Assembly (NCBI GenBank): GCA_025024175.1 | Contig: QCXZ01000064.1 | Span: 50,613,325-50,677,324 of the forward strand | Length of the DNA stretch: 64,000 bases | Direction of reading: 5' to 3' | Source of the DNA: Rhyzopertha dominica | Lineage: Eukaryota > Arthropoda > Insecta > Coleoptera > Bostrichidae | In this document: in pieces, positions 47,696 to 59,674 of the stretch | Numbering within the stretch: position 1 is the first letter of the stretch | Layout: each line of letters starts with the position of its first letter | Notes under the pieces: generated by a model | What the model was told of the DNA's origin: nothing | Databases searched by the model: none | Seen by the model: only the letters and a program-made list of their open reading frames with translations | Program-made: the position numbers and the translations under genes

Positions 47696-48891
47696 TACTA
47701 CGTACCTTTTTAGTAGATTGACTACTCATATTGGGCCCTGCTTTTTCACAGTTTTTGCTGGGTACGTTTTNTTGTACTTTAAAGCACATGCCTTNTTAAT
47801 GTACCTGTATGTCCACATCCACGTTTATCTAATCATTAACAAACAAAANAAAATATTTGTTTGGCAAGCATCAATGGACGTTGAATTTTTAATGGTACTT
47901 TCATGCATTTGTCATCCTTTCTAATGTCTACAAATAACCAAGCCAAATTTGCGATGGGAAAGTAGCATCTTTGAATATACACGTGTGTACAAAACAGTCC
48001 GCAGATTTTGTCATTTTTTTCACAAGTTAATTGAATATCCGGAAGTTCAATTGTAAAACTGCCCCTTAAGTTTATTTAGTGCTGTTTGTTTACTGACATT
48101 CACAAAAATTTTATTATCAATGTCAATTTTACTTTAAGAAAAGCTAGCAAACAAGTCAAACGTTAGACATTGCTGATTTTTGCATTTACGGCATCAGAAA
48201 CTAAAAGATATTTATAATTAAATGAACATGTGCATTCTTAATAAAGCTTAATTTAAGGATCACGGTTCCTAAATTGTCTAAACTAATTCAGAAATAACAA
48301 ACAATCAAGGTAGAGAATATAGAACCTACACTTAGTATGTGACTACAGGTAGGTATAGTTTATCTAATTTGTGTTATCCTTCACTTTTACAAACCTAGGT
48401 ACTTTTGTAACTAGCAACCACCGTAAAATATGCACTAGGTAAGTATACCAACCATTCGTTTTCATATTCATTTGCAAGCGCTCGGTCGCATACAATTCAA
48501 AAGCAAAGAACGCAGTGACAATGAAAATCTATTTTAAATCGCGAAACAAGCTACNTAGTAACAAATAAACGACCACGCACAACCTGAAGATGGGTAATTT
48601 GCTTCGCTTAATGATATTAACGACAAAATAAGAATGTCGTCCCGATAATTACGCCCATCAAGGTTTTACCCTTCCCGCAACAGCTGATTCATTCATCTCG
48701 AACCACACACATAAGACCGAGTTATGTAACGATAAATTACATGTAGAAACTTCCTAAATCATGTTTTTCATCGGAAACAATAGGAGGCTAATTCCGAACG
48801 CACGAGATGTAATTTTCACAAATCCTCGTTATTTACCATCAACCTTCGAAGGTAATGAACGGGCATTAGGAACGAACGAAGCGAAACTCAC
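47696..48891. other. No gene seen; start of the 41-kb intron
   Basis: AT-rich DNA just downstream (in Hnf4 terms) of the first coding exon. Enhancers are common at such positions, but none can be identified by eye. Confidence 0.4.
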
Positions 48892-49036
48892 CCAGGACTT
48901 GGAAGAAGTTCTCGTCCAGCCGCATGGTGCTGCTGAGGAGGTAGTCGGACCCGTCGACCTCCCCGTCCGACACCGAGATCTCCCCGGGACTCAGGGAATA
49001 GTACGTGGAGGGCATCTTCATCAGGTCGATCAACAT
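48892..49036 (-). CDS. Hnf4: Hnf4 first coding exon (partial CDS, N-terminus)
   Basis: This is the first coding exon of an HNF4-type nuclear receptor, read on the minus strand. Translation from the ATG at 49036-49034 (context CCACCGATG) gives 48 residues from MLIDLMKMPSTYYS to DENFFQVL, ending one base into the next codon. A strong donor (CCTGG followed by GTGAGT) begins the intron at 48891. Joined to the acceptor at 7847/7848, the split codon is G+TA (Val) and the frame stays open into the zinc-finger exon, giving [18 protein letters not shown] longer reading from an upstream TTG is possible, but the ATG is preferred. The exon is acidic and rich in Ser and Asp, as expected of an N-terminal A/B activation region. 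It is much richer in GC than its surroundings. Identity rests on the join to the HNF4 finger, because the A/B region itself is poorly conserved between species. Other first exons could exist. Confidence 0.8.
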
Positions 49037-49743
49037 CGGTGGAAACGCGCACAAGAAGTTTCAACAACGACCAGCGTGCACCCCAAACTAACGCCCGACG
49101 CTACGTACTTCTTGGCAACTAGCCTAACTAGAGATTGATTCCGAACTTATGGTGGGGATGTGTTTATGTAGGAGAAATGACTTTTATCTCGGAAATGATA
49201 ATTACTAATGAATTGAGCGATAACGGTTTTAGCAGGCAGAAGAGAAAAATGACCACGATTAAGCATGCAAATATATAGTGGTTTTGTAATGGCAATAAGA
49301 GGGTTCTGTTTGTCCTGACGAAACTAGCGATTATCGCCAGCTGATAGCCTTGTTGGCAGAAGTACCTGGGATGAAAACTAAAAAACAAGACCATCACTAT
49401 CTAACAGTAAACAAAAATAGTTGTCGAGATAGTACTTACACAACTTGCTTTCATAGCACGCCGCCTCATCCTAAAACTAAAATGACTTTCTCATTTTTAT
49501 CTATAGGTAATTGACTGTTATCTATTCAGCATCAGACACTACGTAATAAATTACTGTAGATAGTATTTATGACGAAACCTACTTTCTGGTAGACACAAAT
49601 TGGTAAAATAATTAAAATATCTGGCGAAATAAGAATTGCAAGATTTTGAAAAACTTGATAGGTAATATTCGGCTTTTCGAAGGTCTTAATATGCGAAAAT
49701 TACATCTATTATGAGAAAACAGTACCGACAATTACTATCTAAT
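49037..49743 (-). other. Hnf4 5' leader and upstream region
   Basis: About 100 bases upstream of the start codon (49037-49140) keep the higher GC content of the exon and are probably 5' untranslated leader. I could not fix a transcription start: there is no clear TATA box. Further out the sequence is AT-rich with nothing recognised. Confidence 0.4.
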
Positions 49744-49765
49744 AAACCGCTGCAAACTGAATCAA

Positions 49766-50617
49766 TACTTCCACATCCAATTGTCAAAATGACATTTACG
49801 TTTTTATTTCTTATACTATAGGATTAGTAATCAGGTTTTGGCCATTTTTTTCTCTCTACACATTTTTTCTAAGACAAGTCCTCGTGACATTAGCAAAAAT
49901 ATATACATTTTTAAAATCGGTTTTTTCCAAATAACTCGAAAATTATTAACTTAACAAAAAAATTACAAGAACGCTTTCTGATTAGAAATTTTATTTTCTA
50001 TATAATAACAAAATTTTAAAAATCGTACATGCAGGGTCCAAAATAGGTTTTTTGGAAATATTTCGAAAATGTCAAAATTTTGGATAAATTTTCTAAGACA
50101 CTTTTTGTGAGATATTTTATTTCCTATCTGATGGCATTTTCATTTTTTGAATATATTAAATATATTCGGAGATATTTAAGAAAAACCGTTTTCTTTAAGT
50201 GACGCTTTTTTGCTAATATCTTCTAAACAGTTTGCTGTACCGAAAATAATACTCGCAGTTATACTACTAATCACATACTAAAACGAAAAAAAATATAAAA
50301 AAATAAAAATTTGCAAAAAGGGTAGTTACCCCCCCAATTTCGCCCCTTCCCGATATCCTACTTACCCCACAAACAATAGGTCGCTTTGGGTAGTTGATAC
50401 GTTGTTGATACGTGTACCAAAATTGAAGTTCATATATTAAGTCTTTCGAAAGTTATCGTGTCCACAAACAATACCACAGACACACAGACAAGAAATTTGT
50501 TTTTGCTCAAAATTTGTTTTTTTGCGTTTTCGACCATTTTAAAGCGATTGAGCAGATAAAAAAAAATTAAAATTTTTTTCGCGATACAATACTACCCATC
50601 CGTTGCATGTGGAAGTA
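49766..50617. mobile_element. 850-bp TIR repeat, copy 1
   Basis: The ends TACTTCCACATCCAATTG and (complement) TACTTCCACATGCAACGG form short inverted repeats. The whole length, plus about 22 bases to the left (AAACCGCTGCAAA...), recurs at 59653-60503 at high similarity, and part recurs at 31595-31860. No open frame of note. It contains AT-rich text and a C-rich patch (50330-50370). It is probably a non-autonomous DNA transposon. The shared extra bases on the left leave its exact left boundary unsure. Confidence 0.75.
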
Positions 50618-50948
50618 ATTAAAATAATTAATAACGATCTTTTGAATTTGAACAAATAGTTTGATACAGTCAAAAATATAGAAACAAGCAAACTTGACCA
50701 CGAACCAAAAAGCAACTCACATCACAGGAACACAAGCGTAATATTAATTTAGATCAAATAAATAATTTAAAACAGGACAATTGAAATTACAAGAATCATT
50801 TAGAATAGTAAAATTTTGTTCTCTAATAATTTTATATATTTCTAAGATTTCAAAATAATTTAATTTGATGATTCACTGCACAAATAGTCTGTCTAGCGTA
50901 GTAGTGTGTTTATTTAACAATAATGGTTAGCTAACGAAGAATTTATTG
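50618..50948. other. No gene seen
   Basis: AT-rich DNA between the repeat and the Penelope relic. It may be the decayed tail of the latter. Confidence 0.35.
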
Positions 50949-52176
50949 TTATATCTGTATTTTTTCGAATTGTTTTAAATGTTCTTTACCTCTAATTAAA
51001 AACAATCTTCCCGTTTGTCCAACATAAACTGAACTGCAATCATTGCAACTATAAACGCCTGAATTATTTAAAACTGAATGTTTGGAAAAGACACTGCCTA
51101 AGAAAAAATAAAATAATTTAGATAGGCTACTGAGACTGGACCAGCAAAGCAAAGANACCAAACCTCAATTTTTTTATCAAAATAAGTGGTACAAAAAAAG
51201 ATTTAATTTTGTCAACTGCTTAAAATAGAGTTTTTCTATTAAATAATTTTGAGAAATGTTATTGAAAGCTATTTGGAGAATTACACCCAATTCCTTTTCG
51301 AAAGCATTTAAAGGTATTTTAAAAAGTCGATTAAAAAGTGAATGAATAACGGCCATTTCGTATGAATAAGTGTGTAAAGAAAAACTAGAAATAACATTGT
51401 CTGTACAAGTGGATGAAAGAAAGATAAGAAGAAAATAAACTACGTTAATTAAATAAATTTAAAAAGGAAATCTGATTATCAATTACTGTTTTATAAGTTA
51501 AATTTATAGAAGCATGCAATTGAATTTATAAAAGTAAGAAAATTATTTAGATCAAAAGAATTACCTGTAAAAAAACACAAAACATCATCTACATAACGGT
51601 ACCAGAATTTAATATGATAACAGAAACAAGTGTTTTTTGCAGATATATATTCTCTAAATTATTCATAAAAAGTTGAGCTAAAAATGGATTAAGGGAAGAA
51701 CGCATAATAGCTAAAGCCGACTTTTGTATAAAATTTTTATTATTGAAACAGAAAACACAAACTCCGTTAACGAAATCAAATGATTTTTATGTAATGAAGA
51801 TAAATTACAATTTTGATTAAGTAGGTTATTTAAAATTTTTAAACATTTTTTTGAAGGAATGGAAGGAAATAAATTGTTTTTGCGTCAAAAGAAAAAAGAA
51901 AGAAATCTTTAAGAATTTTGAAGTTTTGTTGGTCAAATCCAGTGCATTTTTAATAGCTAAGAAATTTTTAAAGTTTAGAACTTCAGGGAGAATCTAATTT
52001 AACCATTTTGCCAATTTGTAACATGGGGAATTTATGTAACAAACAACAGGCTTGATAGGACAACCGTCTTTGTGTATTTTAAGAAGTCCATAAAGTCTTG
52101 GTGTTAAAGGGTTTATATATAAAATGTGTGATTTATTGGTTCTACCTTGTCTGAAAGTTCCTTTAATTTGTACCAT
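50949..52176 (-). pseudogene. Decayed Penelope-like element: RT and GIY-YIG
   Basis: Reading the minus strand from 52176, ordered Penelope landmarks appear in shifting frames. PRLYGLLKIHKDGCPIKPVV followed by CYINSPCYKLAKWL is the PR.YGLPKIHK..CP.RPIV block. ALAIMRSSLNPFLAQLFM (near 51660-51720) is the GLPMGS.LSP..A...M block. FWYRYVDDVLCFF (catalytic Asp pair at 51584-51589) is the RT active site. MAVIHSLFNRLFKIPL (near 51310-51360) is the thumb region. SGVYSCNDCSSVYVGQTG (near 51010-51065) is the GIY-YIG endonuclease. Penelope elements use this single RT-endonuclease protein. Many frameshifts and stops make the copy dead. It is a different family from the palindrome at 43-44 kb. Confidence 0.85.
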
Positions 52177-52266
52177 TTTCTAAAAAGTTTAAAACTTTAT
52201 TCCAATAATCTTCTTTGTCTATTGTCTATTCTACAGTAAACTTCGATGGAAAAATCATTCGCAATC

Positions 52267-53379
52267 TACAGGGTGTTATAAATTAGCAGGCGATCCCATT
52301 AACCATAGACTATTTTTGTCAAAATAAGGGGACTTTTTTATGCCATGTTTAGTATAGAAGCTTCGTTTTCTTTATTTTTCATGTAGAGATACACTTTTTC
52401 AGGAAAAATTTCCGCTGAAAATTTGGCGACGCAAGTAGGAAACGAGAGTTCGGTACTTCTTCCAGTTTTTTTACGCACTTCATTTTTTGCATAAAAAGAA
52501 TACTTATTCCTTGTTTTATCTGTACTATAAAATTCTGATTTGAGATCTCGTTTATGAGATATAGCTGATTTTGTATTGGACTAATTGGGATTAATTAATA
52601 CAGAAAATAACACAAAATTTCATATTGGGTCATGGAATTGGCTGAGCAAAACATGAGCAGAGCTTTAGTTGTCAAAATACTTGTTTCTCTTATCATATTA
52701 ATAGAGATGGGCATATTGTGTTTGAAATAAAAAGCAGACAGGACCTGAATAACAATTTACTTCAACTACTACAGCCCATAATATTAACTAATTCAAATTA
52801 AGTGTTCAAAGTGATTTCTACCTTATTGTGGAGAACTGAATATCTTGAAAGATACGAGGTTTTTCTCTAAATTGCTGGGCACCTTTTACTATACATTCCC
52901 GCCGTATGAACAAAATCCTTTTTAAACCCTCAGAAAGAAAAATCCAACAAATTTAGGTAGGGTGAACGGGAGCATCTGCCCCCTGCCATTCCAATGATTG
53001 GAATTTGGTCAAGTGGTTCCCTACATTTCTATCGCAATGCAACTAGTGCAATAAAAAAGTTGTGATATCTCGTAAACGAGGCCTCAAACCAAAATGACAA
53101 GGAAAAACGTTTTTTGTAAAAAAAAATTAACTGTGAAAGCATAGAAGCATGGAGAAGGGGTACCGAACCCTACCCTGTCTGGCTGCGGCGCCAAATTTTT
53201 GTTCAAAATTTTAACCAAAACAAATTATTACAAGAAGCTTTTTCAAAACTTAAACTTTGACACCCTGTATACCTAAAACGAGGCTTCCATATGAAAAATG
53301 GTATAACAAGAATCTCCTTAATCTGACCCAAAGAATCTATCGTTAACGAGACGTCCAACTAATTTGTAACATCCCATAT
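52267..53379. mobile_element. Long foldback element with CAGGGTG ends
   Basis: The left arm from TACAGGGTGTTATAAATTAG is repeated in reverse complement by the right arm ending CTAATTTGTAACATCCCATA, with alignable blocks over about 450 bases per arm (for example CGTTTAYGAGATAT and AAATTTGGCGMCGC) at moderate identity. It is an old relative of the 429-1449 type of element. An inner CACCCTGTATACC (53262-53274) may mark a second, nested end. No transposase is present. Confidence 0.65.
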
Positions 53380-53400
53380 AAATAAAATGCATGTCAAAAA

Positions 53401-53436
53401 ATCCAAATCTATTTCGCTATTATTATAGCTCATCAG
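53401..53436 (-). ncRNA. Hammerhead ribozyme core, degraded copy
   Basis: The minus strand carries CTGATGA (53430-53436), a perfect 5-bp stem II with an AATA loop (53416-53429), and GAA-A (53412-53415), nearly identical to the complete ribozyme at 61408-61456. Stem III is reduced to about 2 bp and stem I does not pair, so cleavage in cis is unlikely. It starts about 20 bases beyond the foldback element. Confidence 0.6.
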
Positions 53437-56400
53437 TATCAGACTACAGGTCACTTCCTTTAGGAGGAGTGCCCGTAATCCACTAGGTGGTTTTGTAAGT
53501 TTATTGTCGACAGANGTTTATTTTTGGCAGGGTGCCATGCTCTTCTAATTAGTTGATCATTATTGATCAGTTTGTTACTGCTTATAAAATTATATTTTTT
53601 ATAATGTTCCCCCTTTCCCAGGCATGTGTCTGTGAGCATGTTATTTAAAGTAGGTGTTCAATAAACTGTTTAAAAAAACTGACACGATAACTTAATTCCC
53701 AGTGAGAGGATTTAAGGTTTCTTGACAAAGTTCTCACCTGAAGAAAACCAGTTATAAAACCTGCAACTATTTAATTATAGCGGCAAGTATTTATTCATGA
53801 CTTAAGGGGTCCGTGAGTCTTCGTTATGGTTTTTCTAACAAAATCATTACACTGTTATAAAATAAGCACATTGAAATAGATAAAACACATTTGTTTCAAT
53901 TTCTTTAACCCCCTTGGAAAATCCTAAATTCACCATTACATATTTAAACAAGCAGTACCGACTTGTCTGTGCAAATTACGCCGTTTGTTTTTTTTTCGAT
54001 TTCAAGGTGTCTCCACTTTACATAGTCAAAACTAACCGAAACACCTCTTCTATTAATAAAATATCTAAATCAGTGACAAATATAAAAAAGCGTTCGGGAC
54101 CATTAGGTACCGATTATTGTTCTCCCAATAAGTGTATTATAGCTTGCAAGGTGAGCATGTTCTTTAAGATGTTATTGCTAATCTTAGTACAAACATAAGC
54201 TTGTATTTTTTTACAAGCACTGTTGCTATGTTTGAATTCGCTAACATTCGTTCAGGAAAAATCCACTTTATAAATTCGATAAACAATAAGGCTATATCAC
54301 TCTTCCCAAATCGATTTGAAGCATAACAACTAAATGACACGGGACTTGAGTAATCTTGAAGGAGACGATTATGAGACAGGGTCACGGACTGCTCCAAAAA
54401 AGCAGGTTGCCGATAAGCAACGATTCTTGGGAAATATAAAAACGGTTGGGTATAAGAAATGTCAAAACAAAGCCTCTATCAGCTTCTGGCTCCAAAGCAT
54501 TTATCATATAGAATGTAATTTAGGCAACAAAAACTGTTAATAAAGGTGTATATTAAAATCACATTACCGCTAATTCTATTTCATCAAGTTATTACTTGAT
54601 GTATAAGCACAAAAGCGCAGAACCTTGGAATTAAAGTTAAATAACAGATTTTAACTTAATCTTTATATAAATAGTTGTGGGCTTAAGGAGCATTTCTTGG
54701 AATTACTTTAAGAAATATTTAATTTCCACATTACTATAGGATGTGACGACATAAAAATGGCAACTATTAGTGTAAAGACAGAAAATATATCAAATACAGT
54801 TTGGCACTATTGTCAGGTAAAGACGAAGAGCACATTTAAAAATCATCTTCAATAATACTGGGTCCCCACTTAATAAGTACCTATGAAGGAAAGCAATTTG
54901 GGAGATCCCGGCATTCCGCTAACGAAAAACCCATCCAGAACCCCGGTATTTATAATTAGTTACAAGTTACAAGATGTTCGCAGTCTTCTTCATTTAATTT
55001 TAATCGATTTGAACCCTTCTTGTTAAAATATTTTAATTGTACAATAGCCGAAAATGCTAGCTTTTGTTTCGCTTTTTGTTCTTATTTTTCAATAATAAAG
55101 CAAGGCCCATTTTTGTATGTCGGCTAATTCCACTAAAAATGTTTGTAGTACTTCATAATAAAAATTGCAAAAAATTTTCGTGCGCCTAATACAGGGTTTC
55201 TATAAATGATTCATGCAACGCGGGGTGCGCTAGTTTCTGAATTCTTTATGCCGCCTTTTTGTAACTGCTGCCAAGCTACGATAAGCACAATATCATATCA
55301 ACTGTCATATGATGTACTGAAGGATGGGGTTAACCTTATAGCCACGAAATTGATGGTTTTAAAAAGATTTTCCAACAATTTACGATTCTATTTTCCTTTC
55401 AGAGGTAAATGATAACAATAACTTGCTTGTACGAAACTACACAACGTCATAAAACAGCCATGGCTTTATATATTTGATTATTTTCAGCAAATTTGAAAGC
55501 CTATGCAATCAATCCAATCTTTTCGGCTAATTTAATGTTTGTACTTCTTTTGTAAATAGCATTGCATCACACAATTGAGCCGTTTACTATTTCTAGGTTA
55601 GGAAACTTCTGCGTAGAAAAATAATACCCGGTAGTGCAGCTAACGTCACTCCCACTGACCTACCTAGTATAGATCCTAATTCCTAGCTGTGAATTTTACC
55701 ATTGTGGCAGGCTGAAAACATCTTTTAGTTCATCACAGTACAATTTAAAAGTGTAGTCATAACCGCACAATTGCGACGCATAAGCTAAAAGTTATACGAA
55801 ACCGTGTCACGCGACCTTATAAAGTTAATTGTCCTAAGAAACACTACAGCATATATTGAAAATACCCCCTCCCACACGCTTTTTCATATTCAATTAAAAT
55901 ATAACAAATAATTCGACAATCGACAGATGGCAAGTAGCTGTCAAAGCAATAGTTGTGATCACTTTATTGGGAAGCGGCAAATTGATTTAATTGATAATTT
56001 CCAGAAGGCCCTGAATACATGAATTATTTATAGAAGCCCTGGTAGCAAAAACAATAAAATTAGTTTTCCTTACACTGCACTATTTGACACCAACAGTTAG
56101 TAAAAAGAAACGTAGCACGATGTAGTACCCAGCTATTATTTTTTGTGAAAAAAATAAAATTAATTAAATTGTTTTTATCTATAAAATTATGAAAAAAAAC
56201 GTAGACACTGTCTGACTTGTAAATAAAATCATCCGCTGTGTTTAGATTACGAGATCATTAATGAAAGACAAAATAAAACTAAGTGTATCTAAATGATCGG
56301 TAAAAGTAAAAAAAAAATCACAAAACTTCGATAAATTTGCACAAAAAACCAACAAATATCAAGCGAATTTGTTAAGATAACAATGCCAAAAATGCCACCC

Positions 56401-58371
56401 ACCGATTTTGTGTTTTAGTAGCCGTTGCATTGACGACAAATAATTTTAATATATCGCTGTTTACAGAACATTAAAGTTACGACATCATTTAGGGTGACGT
56501 CACTTGTCTCATTGTTGCCAGGTGTACTGGCTGAGTAAAAACAAAGTGACATGTTATAATGCACGCGTAATACCAGGTAATATATTTGTAATACACTGTA
56601 GTGTAGTTACAGGTATGTAGTTCAGTTGTGTAATGTTGTACAAACACCAGAAACTTTCTAACATTCGAAAAACGAAGTGTCAACTGTCACTGTCACTGTC
56701 AACCTTAAACCTATCAACATACAATAAATGAAAAGTATTTGACAACACCGAAGCCATCTTAAATTGGTTCTGCATTCTCTCTGCGCTGTGGCTGCGGGTA
56801 TATTATGGTGGTAACTGAAATACGTCATAGATGACGTAACTTTAAAGTTCTATGAACAGAGGTATACCTACGGTAAGTATAGATAACGACGATGACCGAA
56901 AAGTCGAAACTATAGACGATTTAATTTATAAATTCTTTTTTACAATAAAGTCGTACAAAGAAGTAAACAAGTGTTTAACTATTTGTAAATGAATTATTGA
57001 AAAAACAACTTTTTCTTGCTGAGATTAGCTAAGGCAGAAAATGTTTTGCAAAAAATAAATGTAGGGGTTGTTAATTGACCATTCACAAACGTAACCTGAA
57101 AAAAGTCTTGAAGTTACCGATAGTGTGAACCAAAATCCATAACTCCAAAAAGAANNTAATTTTTTCCGCCACTTTNAGACTCGAATGTCTTGACATGAAG
57201 GACTGAAATCGAATAGCCCTAAAAGCTCTTGTCAAACACGTGCTTAAAAATAATCTCTCGTTACGAAACACCTTGTAGAATGATATGAATTAGAATTGCT
57301 TGAGTGATCCAAACCTTAATTTAGATTTATCCAAATTAGTGTTAAATATTTAGTTCTTTAATAAATTGTTTTTGTGAATTGATACCGCCGTGTATAACAT
57401 GTGCAGTTTTAGATATGCAAATTGAAGTATAACTTATAAGTATTGAAGGTGGATATAGCGAATAGTACGGAATGTTGTCTTATGATTTTATGGGGAACTG
57501 AAAAATGCAAAGATGTACAGGATTGACGAAATAGACGTAATATGTATAATAATTTGGAAAACATAGGAGTTATGTTTCGTCCACGCACAAGTGACACCAA
57601 CTGAAAAAAAGAGATTTATATCGGGGTGTTAATTAGTACCGAGAATAACGAAATATCTACAGCAAAGAGGAAAATAATATTAAAACTTAAATCCATTCCT
57701 ATGTAAGCTGGTATAGTAGAACAAGAGCATATTTGTAACAAAGCAGAATGGCGAGTTAATTCTGTGCGACATAGGTACAACAAACAATTGCGAGGTATTA
57801 GTAGGGATAATGTATAACATAGGATGAAATGGTCAGTAAGATTACAAACTATGGCAAAGAACAGTCATAGCCTACTTCCTACTTCGCTAGTTTAAACAGA
57901 CTGGCATTTTCCGGAGATAATTACATCAGTGAGTGATTTGTGGTTGCCTTTGTGTGTTAAGTACCTACAAGTAACACCAAAAATTCAACACCAAATGAAA
58001 ATCAGGAAAATTTGCCAAACGCAAAGTTTACTTTTTTTACAATACGTATGAAACAAAAAAAGGATATCTGCTTCCAGTTTCCAAATATATCGTGCCTGAT
58101 TAAGGATTTATCCAAAGCAGAGGAACAACCTGTTGGGTTGCATTTATTTTTACAAAAAAAAAATAAAAAACAATAATACATTTTTCTTAATTAGCTCTTT
58201 CTACTGCCGAACACCATAAGAAATGTTTATTTATTACGATTAAATTGAAAACTATAAATCATCAGTAGTACTTGACCTATGCCAATTTAGCGAGTTGAAA
58301 CTTCTACATCTCCTGTTGTCGCTATCATGGCAATTAGAAAAGAAACGTTACAAGAAAAATAACCGGACGAG
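53437..58371. other. No gene recognised in 4.9 kb upstream of Hnf4
   Basis: AT-rich DNA. A lone TACAGGGTTTCTATAAATGA terminus lies near 55190. The stretch 56480-56830 is richer in GC and in TGAC/GTCA motifs and may be an old MITE. Open frames are short and unrecognised. Confidence 0.35.
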
Positions 58372-58405
58372 TATAAATACCGGAGCGGACTACGACACTT
58401 CATTT
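58372..58405 (+). promoter_or_regulatory. TATA plus initiator core promoter of a retroelement relic
   Basis: TATAAATA at 58372-58379 stands 30 bases ahead of the A of TCATTT (58400-58405), which fits the arthropod initiator TCAKTY. The spacing is that of a working core promoter. The shared 90-bp repeat starts 6 bases after it, so the start site probably belongs to the 5' end of that retroelement. Confidence 0.5.
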
Positions 58406-58410
58406 TCAAA

Positions 58411-58499
58411 GCTACTTCTGAGGAAGACACCGACATGAGTTTCGAAACGTCAAGGTCAAATAAGCAACGTGGGAACCAGCCCGGAAAACAACATGTCAG
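58411..58499 (+). repeat. 90-bp shared repeat with hammerhead-like core, copy B
   Basis: This matches 35003-35092. CTGAGGA (58418-58424), one extra A, a weaker stem (only part of GACA/TTTC pairs) and GAAACGTC (58444-58451) follow hammerhead order. GAA-ACGU-C gives the minimal self-complementary stem III seen in Penelope-type hammerheads. Confidence 0.7.
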
Positions 58500-59674
58500 A
58501 AAAATAAAAAGTAAGCAAAAATTATAATGAACGTTATTTTAGACCAATATTGTATTACAATTTTGAAAGTGAAGCAAGACTTTTTTGGAAGAGTATATCA
58601 AAAGCGTTTCGTAGAGGCGAAGTTAGGCATTTATTATGATTAGGAACTGTTAATTACTGCGAGGACCTCATTCATAATATCATGCTACATGGTTACAACA
58701 CTGGCAGTCATAAGCCAATTTTGACAGACGATCATTTCCTCAGTTAAAGTTGGCAACAGGAATATTTTAGATGTTTGGCAGAGAGCAACGAAATTTTGTT
58801 TACGAGACGTAAATACCTACGCATAAAAATGACCTACCACAAAGTTACGACAAGGTGTAAGCCAATTACGTCAGCTGTCCGACAAAATAACTTTGTTCCT
58901 TGTAGCTATTTCCCGCGATCACGAATAGTCCATCTCATAACACACGTGTAAGTTTTATACAGGTGCACCCCAACTAAAAACTCAAATATACGACATACTA
59001 TAATCTGCTTTAAAATATTGATATTTATTTGTTAAAACCTATATTATATAGAAATCCGTTAAATCTCAGTTATCACTTGTAGAATTTTCAATTTGCAAAC
59101 ATCAGAAAAGTTGAAAATTCAATCATGAAATCACGGCTTAAGAACATGTATTATAACAACGATTTGCTGTCAATTGTCACTTGAATGAGGATTTTCCTGA
59201 TCTGAAGCTAGTATCAAAAAGGCGTTGTTTTTTCTTCAGCAACCGTGGTGTGGGTTCAAATTTTTTAAGGTAATACATCCGTTTACTGCTTTTGAACCAA
59301 ACCTATCCAACAGTCTTCGGAAGGAGATTTTTCCGAGGGCGTCTTCTTCTCGGAAAGCGTACATTCTGGAAGCCAACAGTGGATTCAGATAACATCTGAT
59401 AAAGACCAAGTCAGCCAACTCGCCAGTCGCCATTCATAGGACGTCTTCAAAAATTAGCAAGAAACACACAACAAAACGCAATCTATTTTGTCGGAACAAT
59501 GGCAGTTCCTAACAGGAAACAATCACCAACATTATGGTAAGTTGATACCTGTTGAAGAAATAGAAATTCCAGTTTTTCTCAACCTTGAAAACCATAAGCA
59601 CACCTTACATAACATGAAATAGATTTTAATTCTAATCTAACCAAGTAAAAAAAAACCGCTGCAAATTGAATCAA
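58500..59674. other. No gene recognised
   Basis: A 65-codon minus frame (59236-59433, MATGELADLVF...) lies in a less AT-rich patch but has no motif I know and no clear splice sites. Confidence 0.3.

Larger units (their letters stand above)
7848..48891 (-). other. Hnf4: Hnf4 intron of about 41 kb
   Basis: The interval between the donor at 48891 and the acceptor at 7848 is inferred to be a single intron, because the two exons join in frame and no other convincing Hnf4 exon was seen between them. It is loaded with transposons on both strands. Nested genes or alternative first exons inside it cannot be excluded, since weakly conserved 5' exons are hard to see by eye. Confidence 0.7.

Noticed and set aside
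48761..49138. 125-codon plus-strand frame
   Set aside because: It is a shadow of the GC-rich Hnf4 first exon, which has good splice sites and joins in frame on the minus strand.
59236..59433. 65-codon minus frame MATGELADLVF... as a gene
   Set aside because: No known domain and no convincing splice sites. It is too short to support alone.
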